Below are positions 10,745-19,750 of a stretch of 64,000 bases of DNA, piece after piece (the stretch's first letter is position 1; each line of letters opens with the position of its first letter). Source of the DNA: Erwinia billingiae Eb661 (GTDB taxonomy: Bacteria > Pseudomonadota > Gammaproteobacteria > Enterobacterales > Enterobacteriaceae); assembly GCF_000196615.1 (NCBI RefSeq), contig NC_014306.1, positions 4,774,001-4,838,000 of the forward strand, read 5' to 3'. Both the position numbers and the translations under genes were made by a program. The notes under the pieces were generated by a model, which saw only the letters and a program-made list of their open reading frames with translations, was not told the DNA's origin and searched no databases.

Positions 10745-11026
10745 GGTTTTACCTATACTTTTCAAATGCTTGATTAATTATGGATGGTGAAGCAAAAAGT
10801 CTGACGACCAAAGGAGGGCTAAAGGCATGTTCCATACGCGAGAAGAACTCAGAAGTGAGAGAAAACGCGGCTTGTGTTTACTGCCTCTCACGTCATAAAC
10901 GTTATCGCCCGATTGCGGGAAAACTTTAGCGGTGGCGGGTTACGACGGGGTTTTTTACCGGCAGATGACGCGGCGTGGGGTGATTAAGCGTGGGTGCGGC
11001 AGAACATTGCACCGTCACGGTGCAGT

Positions 11027-11923
11027 TTACTTACGGGCGTCCAGCCAGATGGCGTAGGCTTCATCCCAAATCGCCGCCGGGGAACCGGCTTTACCGAGGC
11101 CAAAACCGTGTCCGCCACGGGTGATATTAATCTGCTCAACCGGCACGCCCATGCGGCGGCAGACGTTGTGCATGATCACCGTGTTGTGCGGATTAGAGAT
11201 CGGATCGTCTTCCGCCTGCGCCAGGAAGGTCGGCGGGTAGTTGCGGGTGACGTAATTTTCCACCGACCAGTTCGCCTCTTCATTCGCGGAGGCATTGTTA
11301 CCGACCAGCTGCTTGTGCGTGGTGGTGTGGGTATACGGCGGCTCCAGAGTGATCACCGGATAAATCAGCCCGACGCTGTCCACTACCGGGACCACATTAT
11401 CCAGCGCATCCTGCGGCTCGTAGGTGACGAAATCAGGACGGGCGGCCGCCATACCAAACAGGTGGCCACCGGCCGAGAAGCCGAGCAGATGCACCTTACG
11501 TTCCATCGAGCGCACCAGACGAATGGCGCGCTGGGCGTCCTGCAACGGGGCGAGGCTGCCTGCGTGCCACTTCTCACGCGGCAGGCGATAGCTAAGGACA
11601 TAGGCGGTATAGCCACGCGCATTCAGCCAGCGCGCCACGGGCCAGGCTTCACCACCCATGCCGATCCAGCGATAGCCGCCACCCGCGGCAATCAATACGG
11701 CCGATCCGTTCGGGTTTTCTGGCTGGAAGCGTTGGATCGCCGGGCTGACGATATTCGACCACGAGCCGTTGGCAGAAACATGCAGGTTTCCGCTGGGTCC
11801 GCCGCCGCCGGGCGGTTCGTCCTGCCACAGAGGAATAATATCTTCTCTGGCAAACAGTTTTCCGGTGGTCATCGCAAGCAACGTGGCGCCGGTTCCTAAT
11901 ATCAACCGACGACGACTAATCAT
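11027..11923 (-). CDS. Exported alpha/beta-hydrolase (esterase/acetylxylan esterase-like)
   Basis: 298 residues with a signal sequence starting MISRRRLILGTGATLLAMTTG; the RRR plus hydrophobic stretch could suit Tat or Sec export, with processing near FAR (about residue 26). Alpha/beta-hydrolase signatures: oxyanion segment AAGGGY, nucleophile elbow GFSAGG with S150, acid in QAEDDPIS and base in GGHGFG. Closest families are acetylxylan esterase/BD-FAE-like carbohydrate esterases. Probably periplasmic. It is flanked by unrelated genes, so the substrate cannot be deduced. A small hairpin (GCACCGT/ACGGTGC, about 11011-11025) follows the gene but lacks a T-run. Confidence 0.82.
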   Translation of the reverse strand: MISRRRLILGTGATLLAMTTGKLFAREDIIPLWQDEPPGGGGPSGNLHVSANGSWSNIVSPAIQRFQPENPNGSAVLIAAGGGYRWIGMGGEAWPVARWLNARGYTAYVLSYRLPREKWHAGSLAPLQDAQRAIRLVRSMERKVHLLGFSAGGHLFGMAAARPDFVTYEPQDALDNVVPVVDSVGLIYPVITLEPPYTHTTTHKQLVGNNASANEEANWSVENYVTRNYPPTFLAQAEDDPISNPHNTVIMHNVCRRMGVPVEQINITRGGHGFGLGKAGSPAAIWDEAYAIWLDARK

Positions 11924-12159
11924 CTGGCATTTCCGTCCTCAGTTATCAACAGGCGATCCCAGGCCATGGGAAGATACCTGATATCATGCAATGCAAATGC
12001 CAGAAGTTATTCGCAGAATAACCGCATTTCAGTGCGATATCAGGGAATGTCGGCGACCGTGATGTTTTTATATCGGCAGGGTATCCGGGCTCTTCACCGC
12101 TTTTTATGCGATTTGCCCCTGTGGATGCAAGCAAAACAGCGCGATAAGGTGAAAAAAGC

Positions 12160-12188
12160 GGGAAAACTGCCCGGAACGCCGGGCAGAT
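12160..12188 (-). terminator. Terminator after yqhA
   Basis: Read on the - strand: CTGCCCGG - CGTT - CCGGGCAG (12169-12188) followed by TTTTCCCGC. A good GC-rich stem with a short T-run. Confidence 0.8.
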
Positions 12189-12193
12189 GAGGC

Positions 12194-12700
12194 TTAGTGG
12201 CTACTGAGCTTCTCTTTCCGCGACAGGCTGTCCAGATAGCCCATCACAAACGCCGAGAGGACGAAGGTCAGGTGGATCACCACATACCACAGCAGTTTAT
12301 TGTCCGGAATATTTTTGGCATCCATAAACACCCGCAGCAGGTGAATGGAAGAGATGGCGACAATCGACGCGGCCACTTTGTTTTTCAGCGAGCCGGAATC
12401 CATTTTACCCAACCAGCTGAGCTTCTCTTTGTGGTCGGCGATATCCAGTTTTGAGACGAAGTTTTCGTAACCGGAGAGCATCACCATCACCAGCAGACCG
12501 CCGACCAGCGTCAGGTCGATCATCGACAGCAGCACTAACACCAGGTCGTTTTCTGCCATCGCCAATACATTCGGCAACAGGTGAAAAACCTCCTGGAAAA
12601 ATTTTATCGCAAGTGCCAGCAGACCCAGCGACAGCCCGATATAAATCGGCGCCAGCAGCCAGCGTGAGGCATAAATGAGGTTTTCAGCGAAACGTTCCAT
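12194..12700 (-). CDS. yqhA: UPF0114 inner-membrane protein YqhA
   Basis: 168 residues (E. coli YqhA 164) with about 70% visible identity: [57 protein letters not shown]. Four hydrophobic helices are evident. Function unknown. Start at ATG 12700 matches the E. coli MERF start; the upstream in-frame Met is not conserved. Single gene with its own terminator. Confidence 0.93.
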   Translation of the reverse strand: MERFAENLIYASRWLLAPIYIGLSLGLLALAIKFFQEVFHLLPNVLAMAENDLVLVLLSMIDLTLVGGLLVMVMLSGYENFVSKLDIADHKEKLSWLGKMDSGSLKNKVAASIVAISSIHLLRVFMDAKNIPDNKLLWYVVIHLTFVLSAFVMGYLDSLSRKEKLSSH

Positions 12701-12816
12701 AGCATCCCGTAAGCAAATTAACACGGGGGTCAGTATACCCGAGGAAATGTTAAATTTTGCATAGCGCCGGCTTATCGCAGCGATATTTAACGGATTTTAC
12801 GCGAACAGAGGGCGTT

Positions 12817-13071
12817 TTACTTTGGCTGGCTGGAAAAGCTGATGTCGCCCACCGCGCCCAGGGTCTCAACCGGCCGCAGCACCCGTTGCACCTGACGGGC
12901 ATAGCCTACCAGTCCCTGAGTGAGATCCTGGGTAGCAGCACTTCCGCTAAAGCAGCTGCCCGGATCGCAGTGAACAGTGATAACACTGACCGGCGCTTGC
13001 GGGCCCAGGGTCAGGGCAAAAGCAGGACCACTCATCGCCAGGGCGATAAGCAATAACAGGGTCTTTTTCAT
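12817..13071 (-). CDS. Small exported protein of unknown function
   Basis: 84 residues with a clear Sec signal (MKKTLLLLIALAMSGPAFA, cleavage after AFA at residue 19), giving a mature protein of about 65 residues. Two cysteines (CDPGSC) could form a disulfide in the periplasm. AAGGA-like sequence precedes the ATG (AGCTAAAAAAGATG context). I do not recognise a family. It lies just downstream of the SoxS-like regulator on the same strand, with its own leader region. Confidence 0.65.
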   Translation of the reverse strand: MKKTLLLLIALAMSGPAFALTLGPQAPVSVITVHCDPGSCFSGSAATQDLTQGLVGYARQVQRVLRPVETLGAVGDISFSSQPK

Positions 13072-13125
13072 CTTTTTTAGCTTACAGGAGGTGTAGGGTT
13101 AAAGGTGTTGCCTGGCTACGCTGAC

Positions 13126-13458
13126 TCAGTGCATTTCACGATGCTGGTTGCGATAGTCTCTTGGCGTGATATTAAAATGCTTTTTGAACACCCGCTGGAA
13201 ACACTGCTGGGAAGAAAATCCCAGATCCATCGAGATGGTCATAATGGTCTTGTGGGAACTGATCAGGCTTTTGGCCGCTTCGTCCAGTCGACGGCAGCGG
13301 ATAAAGGTGCCTAAAGTCATGCCCTGTTGCTCTTTAAATGCACGTTGCAGGTGCCATTTTGAATAGCCCGAACGGGCGGCTACGGCTTCAATATTCAGAC
13401 CATCATCCAGATGCTCTTCAATCCAGTCGATGATAATTTCTACGATTTCGCCTTTCAC
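13126..13458 (-). CDS. SoxS/MarA/RamA-like single-domain AraC-family regulator
   Basis: 110 residues from GTG 13458, which has GGGAGAG 6 nt upstream; a GTG ten codons further upstream is possible but less well placed. It consists only of the two-helix-turn-helix AraC domain: SGYSKWHLQRAFKEQ for the first recognition helix region and IAMDLG-type DLGFSSQQCFQRVFKKHF for the second. This is the layout of SoxS, MarA and RamA, activators of efflux, porin and oxidative-stress genes. No adjacent soxR, marR or ramR is present. The upstream DNA is very AT-rich. Target genes are unknown. Confidence 0.82.
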   Translation of the reverse strand: MKGEIVEIIIDWIEEHLDDGLNIEAVAARSGYSKWHLQRAFKEQQGMTLGTFIRCRRLDEAAKSLISSHKTIMTISMDLGFSSQQCFQRVFKKHFNITPRDYRNQHREMH

Positions 13459-13619
13459 TTGCTCTCTCCCGGGACGCACAGCCTGCACAAGGCCGCCGCC
13501 ATTTGCGCGATGGAATTATTATATGTTTATGTTTTTGTTATACTTTGAGGCGATATGCAAAAAATAATGCAACATATCAAATATTGGTGGTGTGGATGTT
13601 ATAAAGAAGTTTAAAATAG

Positions 13620-13664
13620 TTCAAATAGATAATTTGAATCTTCATTTATAGATAGCATCTATAA
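13620..13664. promoter_or_regulatory. Two adjacent inverted repeats before the LysR gene
   Basis: TTCAAAT-N5-ATTTGAA occupies 13620-13638 and TTATAGAT-AGC-ATCTATAA occupies 13646-13664. Both are perfect. The second fits the T-N11-A rule of LysR-type sites and ends 9 bp before the LysR start codon, as expected for autoregulation. No footprint knowledge supports it; inference from symmetry and position. Confidence 0.5.
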
Positions 13665-13673
13665 GGCCGCATT

Positions 13674-14573
13674 ATGATGGATCTCAATCTTGTCCGTGTG
13701 TTTATCGCCATTTACGAAACACGCAGCGTCAGCGGTGCGGCAGACCGGCTGTTCATTACCCAACCCTCTGCCAGTTATGCGTTATCGCGTCTGAGAAATG
13801 AAACCAACGACGAGCTGTTTAAACGCAGCCGGGCCGGCATGGAGCCCACTCCGATCGCTTTGCAGCTGTATAAGGTGTTCAAAAAGTCCCTGACCGGCAT
13901 TGAAAAGGCGGTCGCGGATACGCGAAACTTTGTGCCCGCCACCTCGCGACAAAAATTCCGCCTCGCCCTGTCTGACCTCGGCGAACTGTTGCTGCTTCCC
14001 GGACTGGTGGCCTCATTGCGGGTGGAGGCGCCGCACATTCAGCTGGAAGTGGTGGCGATAGAATCCCTCAGGCTGAATGACTGGCTGTTGACCGGCAAGG
14101 TGGATGCCGCCATCTGCAACCGCAATGAAACCATCTCTTCCGCACAGCGCGAACTGCTGCTGTATGAACGCTATGTTTGCCTGCTGAACGAACAGCATCC
14201 CCGCATTGGCAGCACGCTGTCGTTTGATGAATATATGCGGGAACAGCATGTGATTGTGGCCGCCAGCAGCGGGCACCATATCGTGGAAGACCGACTCAAA
14301 GAGTTTGGGCTGGAGCGCGACATTGCGCTGGAAGTGCCGCGCTTCTCCGCGCTGGGCGAACTGATTTCCTCCAGCGAACTGCTGGTCACCCTGCCGTCCG
14401 CTGCCGCCAAAATTTATCAGCGCAGGGGCAATGGCCGCCTGCTGGAGCTGCCGTTCCAGGTGGCGGATCAGGAAGTCTTTGTCTATGCGCATACCGAAAT
14501 CGGCGATATCTCCGCCAAGACCTGGTTCTATAATTTCCTGAAAGATATCGCGCCCGGCTTAATGGATCACTGA
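13674..14573 (+). CDS. LysR-family transcriptional regulator
   Basis: 299 residues. The N-terminal winged helix (residues 1-62: MDLNLVRVFIAIYETRSVSGAADRL start, TQPSASYALSRLR recognition helix) and substrate-binding domain resemble the NahR/NodD-type LysR branch that prefers short MDLN N-termini. Start is ATG 13674 or ATG 13677. It is followed by an MFS carboxylate transporter on the same strand 229 bp away, so it probably controls that gene. The effector is unknown. Confidence 0.88.
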   Translation: MMDLNLVRVFIAIYETRSVSGAADRLFITQPSASYALSRLRNETNDELFKRSRAGMEPTPIALQLYKVFKKSLTGIEKAVADTRNFVPATSRQKFRLALSDLGELLLLPGLVASLRVEAPHIQLEVVAIESLRLNDWLLTGKVDAAICNRNETISSAQRELLLYERYVCLLNEQHPRIGSTLSFDEYMREQHVIVAASSGHHIVEDRLKEFGLERDIALEVPRFSALGELISSSELLVTLPSAAAKIYQRRGNGRLLELPFQVADQEVFVYAHTEIGDISAKTWFYNFLKDIAPGLMDH

Positions 14574-14801
14574 CGCGGCCGTAGAAGCTTCTGCCGCTCA
14601 ATTCCTCGACAGAGAGCACATTCCTGCAAAGCCTTTTTGGCCGAGCGGCATTCAGTGGCGGGAATGTGAAGCGCTTCAAGCGCCCTTGTGACTCTTGCTG
14701 AATTTCCCCGTTTTATTCCCGCGTTATTGCAACAAAAGCCCAATGACCGTTACCTGACGGCGCTCCTATATTTGAAAGAAAGGCCCACAAGGTAATCTGT
14801 T

Positions 14802-16166
14802 ATGACCGCAAAAAACGGCTCGCATGTCCGCATCTGGATATTAATGTTGATCTTATTTCTGTCGGTAATTGCCTACGCTGACCGATCTATTCTGTCGATC
14901 GCCGGCGGCGCAATTAAGGATGAATTTGGCCTGTCGCCGATTCAGCTGGGATTTGTGCTGTCCGCGTTCAGTTGGGCCTATGTGATTGGGCAAATTCCCG
15001 GCGGTTTATTTCTCGACCGCTTTGGCACCAAAAAAGTCTATGGCATTACCCTGGTGCTGTGGTCAATATCGACGCTGGCGATGGGCTTTATTGGCGAGTT
15101 TTCTCAGGGCGTTACCAGCGCGCTCATTATTATGTTCAGCCTGCGTTTTGCGCTGGGATTAATTGAAGCCCCCAGCTTTCCCGCCAACGCCCGCGTGGCC
15201 ATTATGTGGTTTCCAAAATCGGAACGCGGCCGGGCCTCTTCGCTGTTTGCCTCATCACAGTATTTCGCGGTGGCGATCTTCTCCCCGTTGTCCGGCTGGC
15301 TGGTGTCTGAATTTGGCTGGCCGTGGCCGTTCTTTGTGCTGGGCTTGATTGGCATTTGCGCCTTCTTTGCCTGGCTGTGGTATATGAAGGAACCGCGTCA
15401 GCATCCGCACGTTTCCCGCCAGGAGTTGGACTATATTATCGACGGCGGCGGGCTGATCGATATTGACTCCACTGCCGTCAGGAAAGATAAAAATCGCCTG
15501 TCGCGTGCCACCTTCCGCAAACTGCTGACCAACCGCATGCTGTGGTGCGCCTACATCGGCCAGTACTGCACCATTGCCCTCAGCTACTTCTTTATCACCT
15601 GGTTCCCCATTTATCTGGTGCAGGCACGCGGAATGGATATTCTGCACGCCGGGTTTGCCACCATCGCACCGGCGCTGTTCGGCTTTGCCGGCGGTATTTC
15701 TGGCGGCATCATTTCCGATTACCTGATCCGCACCGGCTGGTCAGTCTCCTGGGCGCGCAAGACGCCGTATATTGTCGGCATGCTGATGGCCGCCACGCTG
15801 ATTGCGGCGGCGGTTGCCAACAGTAACTTCTGGGTTATCGCCATTATGTCCTTCGCCTTCTATGGCAAAGGGGTGGCGGCCGGGGCAGGTACCTGGGCGA
15901 TTATCAGCGATACCGCGCCTAAAGAAGCTGTGGGTCTGGCTGGGGCGATCTTTAACTGCGTGGGCAATATTGCCGGTATCGTCACCCCGATTATTTTTGG
16001 CTACCTGGTGGCCATCACCGGCAGCTACAGCCTGGGACTGGTGTTTGTTGGCGCACATTGCCTGGTGGCGGCGTTCTGCTTCCTGTTTATCATGGGGCCA
16101 GTGGTGCGCGTCGGCGGCGAAGAGCCTGAGGATGTCGATTACACGCTGACCCACGGCGTTCGCTAA
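14802..16166 (+). CDS. MFS anion:cation symporter, glucarate/galactarate-transporter-like
   Basis: 454 residues, twelve predicted helices, ACS family (D-glucarate/galactarate permease GudP/GarP type). Conserved signatures: DRSILSIAGG, FSWAYVIGQIPGGLFLDRFG, EAPSFPANARV, YFFITWFPIYLVQARGM, SDTAPKEAVGLAGAIFN. Cytoplasmic-membrane proton symporter, probably of an aldarate or another hexuronate-like acid. No dehydratase or aldolase gene is adjacent, so the substrate is inferred from family only. Preceding LysR gene is the probable regulator. A weak AAGGT lies about 10 nt before ATG. Confidence 0.85.
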   Translation: MTAKNGSHVRIWILMLILFLSVIAYADRSILSIAGGAIKDEFGLSPIQLGFVLSAFSWAYVIGQIPGGLFLDRFGTKKVYGITLVLWSISTLAMGFIGEFSQGVTSALIIMFSLRFALGLIEAPSFPANARVAIMWFPKSERGRASSLFASSQYFAVAIFSPLSGWLVSEFGWPWPFFVLGLIGICAFFAWLWYMKEPRQHPHVSRQELDYIIDGGGLIDIDSTAVRKDKNRLSRATFRKLLTNRMLWCAYIGQYCTIALSYFFITWFPIYLVQARGMDILHAGFATIAPALFGFAGGISGGIISDYLIRTGWSVSWARKTPYIVGMLMAATLIAAAVANSNFWVIAIMSFAFYGKGVAAGAGTWAIISDTAPKEAVGLAGAIFNCVGNIAGIVTPIIFGYLVAITGSYSLGLVFVGAHCLVAAFCFLFIMGPVVRVGGEEPEDVDYTLTHGVR

Positions 16167-16314
16167 CCTGCCCGCTTCCGTCACCGCCCCGGCTTTAGCG
16201 GCCCGTGCGGTGACGGTATCAGTCGTTGATCTTCGCGGTAAAAACCTTCACCTTAGCCTTTCACGATCTATCCGGTACGGGTTCCCGTACTCGCCGCAAT
16301 GACGGAGTACCGCT

Positions 16315-17448
16315 ATGTCTCTTACCCTTCTGACGCAGTTGGCCGACCTTCCCGCCAGTCAGTGGGATGCGTTAACGCCCGACGACCAGCCTTTTATCAG
16401 CCATGCCTTTCTGAGCACGCTGGAAGAGAGCGGCTGTCTGGGCAAAGGCAGCGGCTGGCAGCCGGAGCATCTGCTGTGGGTTGAAAATGGCGTGGTGCAG
16501 GCGGCGCTGCCGGGTTACCGCAAAACCCATTCCCGGGGTGAGTACGTGTTTGACCATGCCTGGGCCGATGCCTGCCAGCGGGCGGGCCTGCCCTACTATC
16601 CCAAGTGGCTGGCCGCCGTGCCGTTCAGTCCGGTCACCGGCGCACGCCTGCTGGGCGGGGCCGACGCGGCCAGCAAACTGCTGCAGGGCATTCCGGATTT
16701 CCTGCAACAGCGGCAGATGCACAGCGCCCACATCAATTTCGGCAATGCCTTTACCCACGATCGGCTGGCGGAGGAACCCAACTGGCTGCCACGCCTCGGC
16801 CTGCAGTATCACTGGCATAATCCGGGCTACCGCGATTTCCAGGACTTCCTCGATACGCTGATGTCGCGCAAGCGTAAGCAGATCCGTAAAGAGCGGCAGC
16901 TGGTTGCCAGCCAGGGATTCGAATTTGAGTGGCTGAGCGGCAGCCAGCTGAGCGAATCGCACTGGGACTTTGTTTACGCCTGCTATGCCAATACCTATGC
17001 GGTGCGCGGCCAGCGTCCCTACCTCACCCGCGCCTTTTTCAGCCTGCTGGCGGAAAAAATGCCGCAGGCGATCCGCGTGGTGCTGGCGACGCAAAACGGC
17101 CTGGCGGCTGCCATGGCCTTCAGCCTGATGGATGGCAATACGCTGTACGGCCGTTACTGGGGCTGCCTGGAAGAGTTTAATCGCCTGCATTTCGAAACCT
17201 GCTTCTATCAGGGAATGGATTATGCCATTGCCCACGGCTTGCAGCGCTTTGATGCCGGCGCTCAGGGTGAACACAAGCTGATCCGTGGATTTGAACCGGC
17301 GATCACCGAGTCCTGGCACTATCTGCGGCATGAAGGTCTGCGCGACGCCGTGGCCGATTTCCTGCAACAGGAGCGCGCTGGCGTGGCGCAGTGGGCAGAA
17401 GAAGCGCGGGAAGCATTACCTTACCGACGCCAGGGTGATGAGGCGTAA
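16315..17448 (+). CDS. GNAT/FemAB-like protein (DUF482, PF04339)
   Basis: 377 residues. The pattern QPFISHAFLSTLEESG, YVFDHAWADA, SRKRKQIRKERQL and a C-terminal CFYQGMDYAIAHGLQRFDAGAQGEHK is typical of the PF04339 family, often annotated as peptidogalycan biosynthesis protein or GNAT N-acetyltransferase. Predicted cytoplasmic aminoacyl- or acyl-transferase with a double GNAT fold; the real substrate is unknown. A good CGGAG site lies before ATG 16315. It is single, about 150 bp after the MFS gene, and ends in its own terminator. Confidence 0.8.
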   Translation: MSLTLLTQLADLPASQWDALTPDDQPFISHAFLSTLEESGCLGKGSGWQPEHLLWVENGVVQAALPGYRKTHSRGEYVFDHAWADACQRAGLPYYPKWLAAVPFSPVTGARLLGGADAASKLLQGIPDFLQQRQMHSAHINFGNAFTHDRLAEEPNWLPRLGLQYHWHNPGYRDFQDFLDTLMSRKRKQIRKERQLVASQGFEFEWLSGSQLSESHWDFVYACYANTYAVRGQRPYLTRAFFSLLAEKMPQAIRVVLATQNGLAAAMAFSLMDGNTLYGRYWGCLEEFNRLHFETCFYQGMDYAIAHGLQRFDAGAQGEHKLIRGFEPAITESWHYLRHEGLRDAVADFLQQERAGVAQWAEEAREALPYRRQGDEA

Positions 17449-17801
17449 CGCATAAATTAAATTAATATCATTAATAAAATAACTGCCAGCAATGGCGGTT
17501 ATTTTCCATAAATAGCGATTTATAATTTAGCTAAACTTATGGGTCGCAATGTTACTCTGGTTACATGTTGTAGAGCCTGAAGGAAATAAAATAACGCTAA
17601 GGAAAGTCTGCAAATTCACTTAACTCAAATAAATAAATAGTCAATTCAAACAAACTCCATTACATAATTACCCGCCTAAAGTCGCAGTACGCCACGCCAA
17701 TAAAATTATTTATTACTGGCCCTGATAATCTCTTTCTTCCTGCCTCAGATATAATTCTTAGCGAATCCCGTCATTAACGTTAATTACAAGAGGTTCATCA
17801 T
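17449..17801. other. AT-rich intergenic region before the tail-spike-like gene
   Basis: 353 bp, markedly more AT-rich than its surroundings. It contains the terminator at 17476-17508 and presumably the promoter of the next gene. ATTCTTA at 17754-17760 resembles the right half of an RcsAB box, the activator site of enterobacterial exopolysaccharide genes; the left half does not match. AAGAGG at 17788-17793 is the ribosome binding site for 17802. No gene is seen. Confidence 0.5.
17476..17508 (+). terminator. Terminator after the PF04339 gene
   Basis: AAAATAACTGCC - AGCAAT - GGCGGTTATTTT (17476-17487, 17494-17505), twelve pairs with one G-T wobble, ending in a T-rich tail; also usable on the opposite strand. 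Confidence 0.8.
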
Positions 17802-19709
17802 ATGCCGTCTAACAGCTCCACTAACACCCCTTCAGAGAATGGAATTTACGATCAGGCGAATGGCAATACATTAACGGTACTGGGTAAAGACGGAAAAGCC
17901 ATTGAATTTGGCAAAATAGTGATGGAGCTCGCCACCGTCAGCGGAGGAAATACCGCGGTCACCACGGTCGGCACAATTGACGCGTTACGTGCGCTTGAAC
18001 CCACCACTCCGGGGGAACTGGCCATTGTTATGGAGTATACCGCCGGCACCAAAACCGGTGGCGGTGTGTTTATTTATGATAAGACCGACACCAGAACGGC
18101 CGAAGACTATGGCATTAATATCGTCACGCCCAAGGGAGCACGCTGGAAGCGGAATCTGACCAATTTCCGCGAAGTGAATGTGATATTTTTTGGTGCTGTC
18201 CCCGGCGGAACCATTGACAGTGCCGAAGCAGTAACACGCATGTGGAACTGGTCGCAAGCACACAGCCCCAGCATTGGCATTCAGTTCCCGGCAGGGCGAT
18301 ATCTGATGTCAAAATTCGATATACAGGGCAAGGAAGTGGCCCGGTTTCGTCTGGCGGGCGATCTGGTCACCTTTGGCTATTCACCTGCCACCACCCTGAT
18401 TTCTGATAAAAAGAACGGCGAGGTGATGTTTAACGTTAATGCCCGCTACACAGAAATCACCAGTATTATCGTTGATGGTGAAAGTAAGGCCGCCACACCC
18501 AATACCAAAGGCTTTTATAAAAACATTATTCAGGCTGGTCAGTTTATTCGCGTCAGCAATATGATGTTTTATAATCTGGGCGGTAAAGGGTTAAGTATGC
18601 TCGATACCCTCGATTGTAAAATTGACCAGTGGTACGCCCGTGACTGTTCCGACACGGTGATTTATGCCACCTGGTCAAATAATCCGAGTGGTAAATGGGA
18701 CCATATTACCGCCATCGAACTCTCCAACTTTAATATTCAACGCAGTACGCTAAAACCGGCCATAGATCTGCAACGTGCCACGCAATCCTTTATCTGGAAT
18801 GGCTGGATTGAACATAGCGAATATCCCGGCAACCTTTCTAACGGTGACTGGTCTTTCATCGGGTTCAACCTTGAAACCTGCACCCATCCTTTTGAATGTC
18901 ATTACACCCGCTTTATTAATACCCAATTCAATCTGCAGGCCGGTTCCAGCATGGATACCTCGGAAACCGGCGATACCTGGTCGTCTATTTCAGCGTATGA
19001 AAAAGGCAACGTGCATACCGAAAGTCACGGTATTGAGATCAACGGTTCGCTCAGCTACGACTATCTCTCCTCGCCCAATAAGATGGATAACCGCAAGGAT
19101 GCCGAAACCTGGTTTTACCTGGGTGAACTGGCCCCGTCGCAGAACACCGTGCAAACCCGAATTCGCCTGTTAGCCAGCTGCGGTTACAGCAGCCAGGGCG
19201 AAACGCAAACCGGCTATTCTGAACGCTCGCCGGAAGGCAGTGCGGATATCTTTATTCTGAAAACCGGCGACAACTCTTTTACCAGCAGCTGGGTCGGTCA
19301 GGGTTCCTCTCCGGCTACCCGCGTGTTGACCCAGCCCGGTTCCTCGAACGGCAAGATTAAAATTTACGTCAAGCTCGGCAAATATACCGGCTATACCACC
19401 GCCATCATTGAAACCAATGATTTTAGCCGGTTCAGTAAGGGCATCCGTTTTATGTTCGAAAAGTCCTACACCGCGGTGACCGATGCCACGATGCTGGCCA
19501 CCTTAAATGGGGCGGCCGACAACTGCTTCCATCAGCACTGGCACGGCAAAGCCGCCGTGGGGATTGGCTTTAATAATGACAATGCCCTGCTGCTGAAAAG
19601 TGCCAATGTGGCGACGGCAGACGTGGGGACCGATGTGAAGTATCTGAAGGTGATGGTGGATGGCACAGCCTATGCGCTGGAGCTGAAAAAACTGAAGCCC
19701 GCCAGCTAG
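17802..19709 (+). CDS. Beta-helix protein resembling phage tail-spike/exopolysaccharide depolymerase
   Basis: 635 residues without a signal peptide. Residues about 50-130 (VGTIDALRALEPTTPGEL, GGGVFIYD, GARWKRN) match the linker found before the beta-helix in phage tail spikes. Residues about 135-170 carry the pectate-lyase-like start FGAVPGG...SAEAVTRMWNW...FPAGRYLMS, and 200-450 read as a right-handed parallel beta-helix. The C-terminal part (470-635) is beta-rich and could be a trimerisation or carbohydrate-binding domain. Related families include colanic-acid or amylovoran-acting tail spikes and AmsF/WcaM-type proteins. No other phage or capsule genes are adjacent. Its codon use looks slightly more AT-rich than the neighbours. 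Enzyme activity is inferred only. Confidence 0.65.
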   Translation: MPSNSSTNTPSENGIYDQANGNTLTVLGKDGKAIEFGKIVMELATVSGGNTAVTTVGTIDALRALEPTTPGELAIVMEYTAGTKTGGGVFIYDKTDTRTAEDYGINIVTPKGARWKRNLTNFREVNVIFFGAVPGGTIDSAEAVTRMWNWSQAHSPSIGIQFPAGRYLMSKFDIQGKEVARFRLAGDLVTFGYSPATTLISDKKNGEVMFNVNARYTEITSIIVDGESKAATPNTKGFYKNIIQAGQFIRVSNMMFYNLGGKGLSMLDTLDCKIDQWYARDCSDTVIYATWSNNPSGKWDHITAIELSNFNIQRSTLKPAIDLQRATQSFIWNGWIEHSEYPGNLSNGDWSFIGFNLETCTHPFECHYTRFINTQFNLQAGSSMDTSETGDTWSSISAYEKGNVHTESHGIEINGSLSYDYLSSPNKMDNRKDAETWFYLGELAPSQNTVQTRIRLLASCGYSSQGETQTGYSERSPEGSADIFILKTGDNSFTSSWVGQGSSPATRVLTQPGSSNGKIKIYVKLGKYTGYTTAIIETNDFSRFSKGIRFMFEKSYTAVTDATMLATLNGAADNCFHQHWHGKAAVGIGFNNDNALLLKSANVATADVGTDVKYLKVMVDGTAYALELKKLKPAS

Positions 19710-19721
19710 GCCGGAGGTATG

Positions 19722-19747
19722 CGGCCCTGTGAATACAGGGCCGTTTA
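19722..19747. terminator. Hairpin between convergent tail-spike-like and ABC transporter genes
   Basis: CGGCCCTGT - GAAT - ACAGGGCCG (19722-19730, 19735-19743), then TTTA. Strong stem, short T-run; likely terminator. Confidence 0.7.
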
Positions 19748-19750
19748 CGC

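Noticed and set aside
11010..11026. Terminator after the exported esterase gene
   Set aside because: The GCACCGT/ACGGTGC hairpin is short and has no T-run on the relevant strand.
17802..19709. Prophage remnant
   Set aside because: Apart from the tail-spike-like protein no phage structural, integrase or attachment sequence is present on either side.
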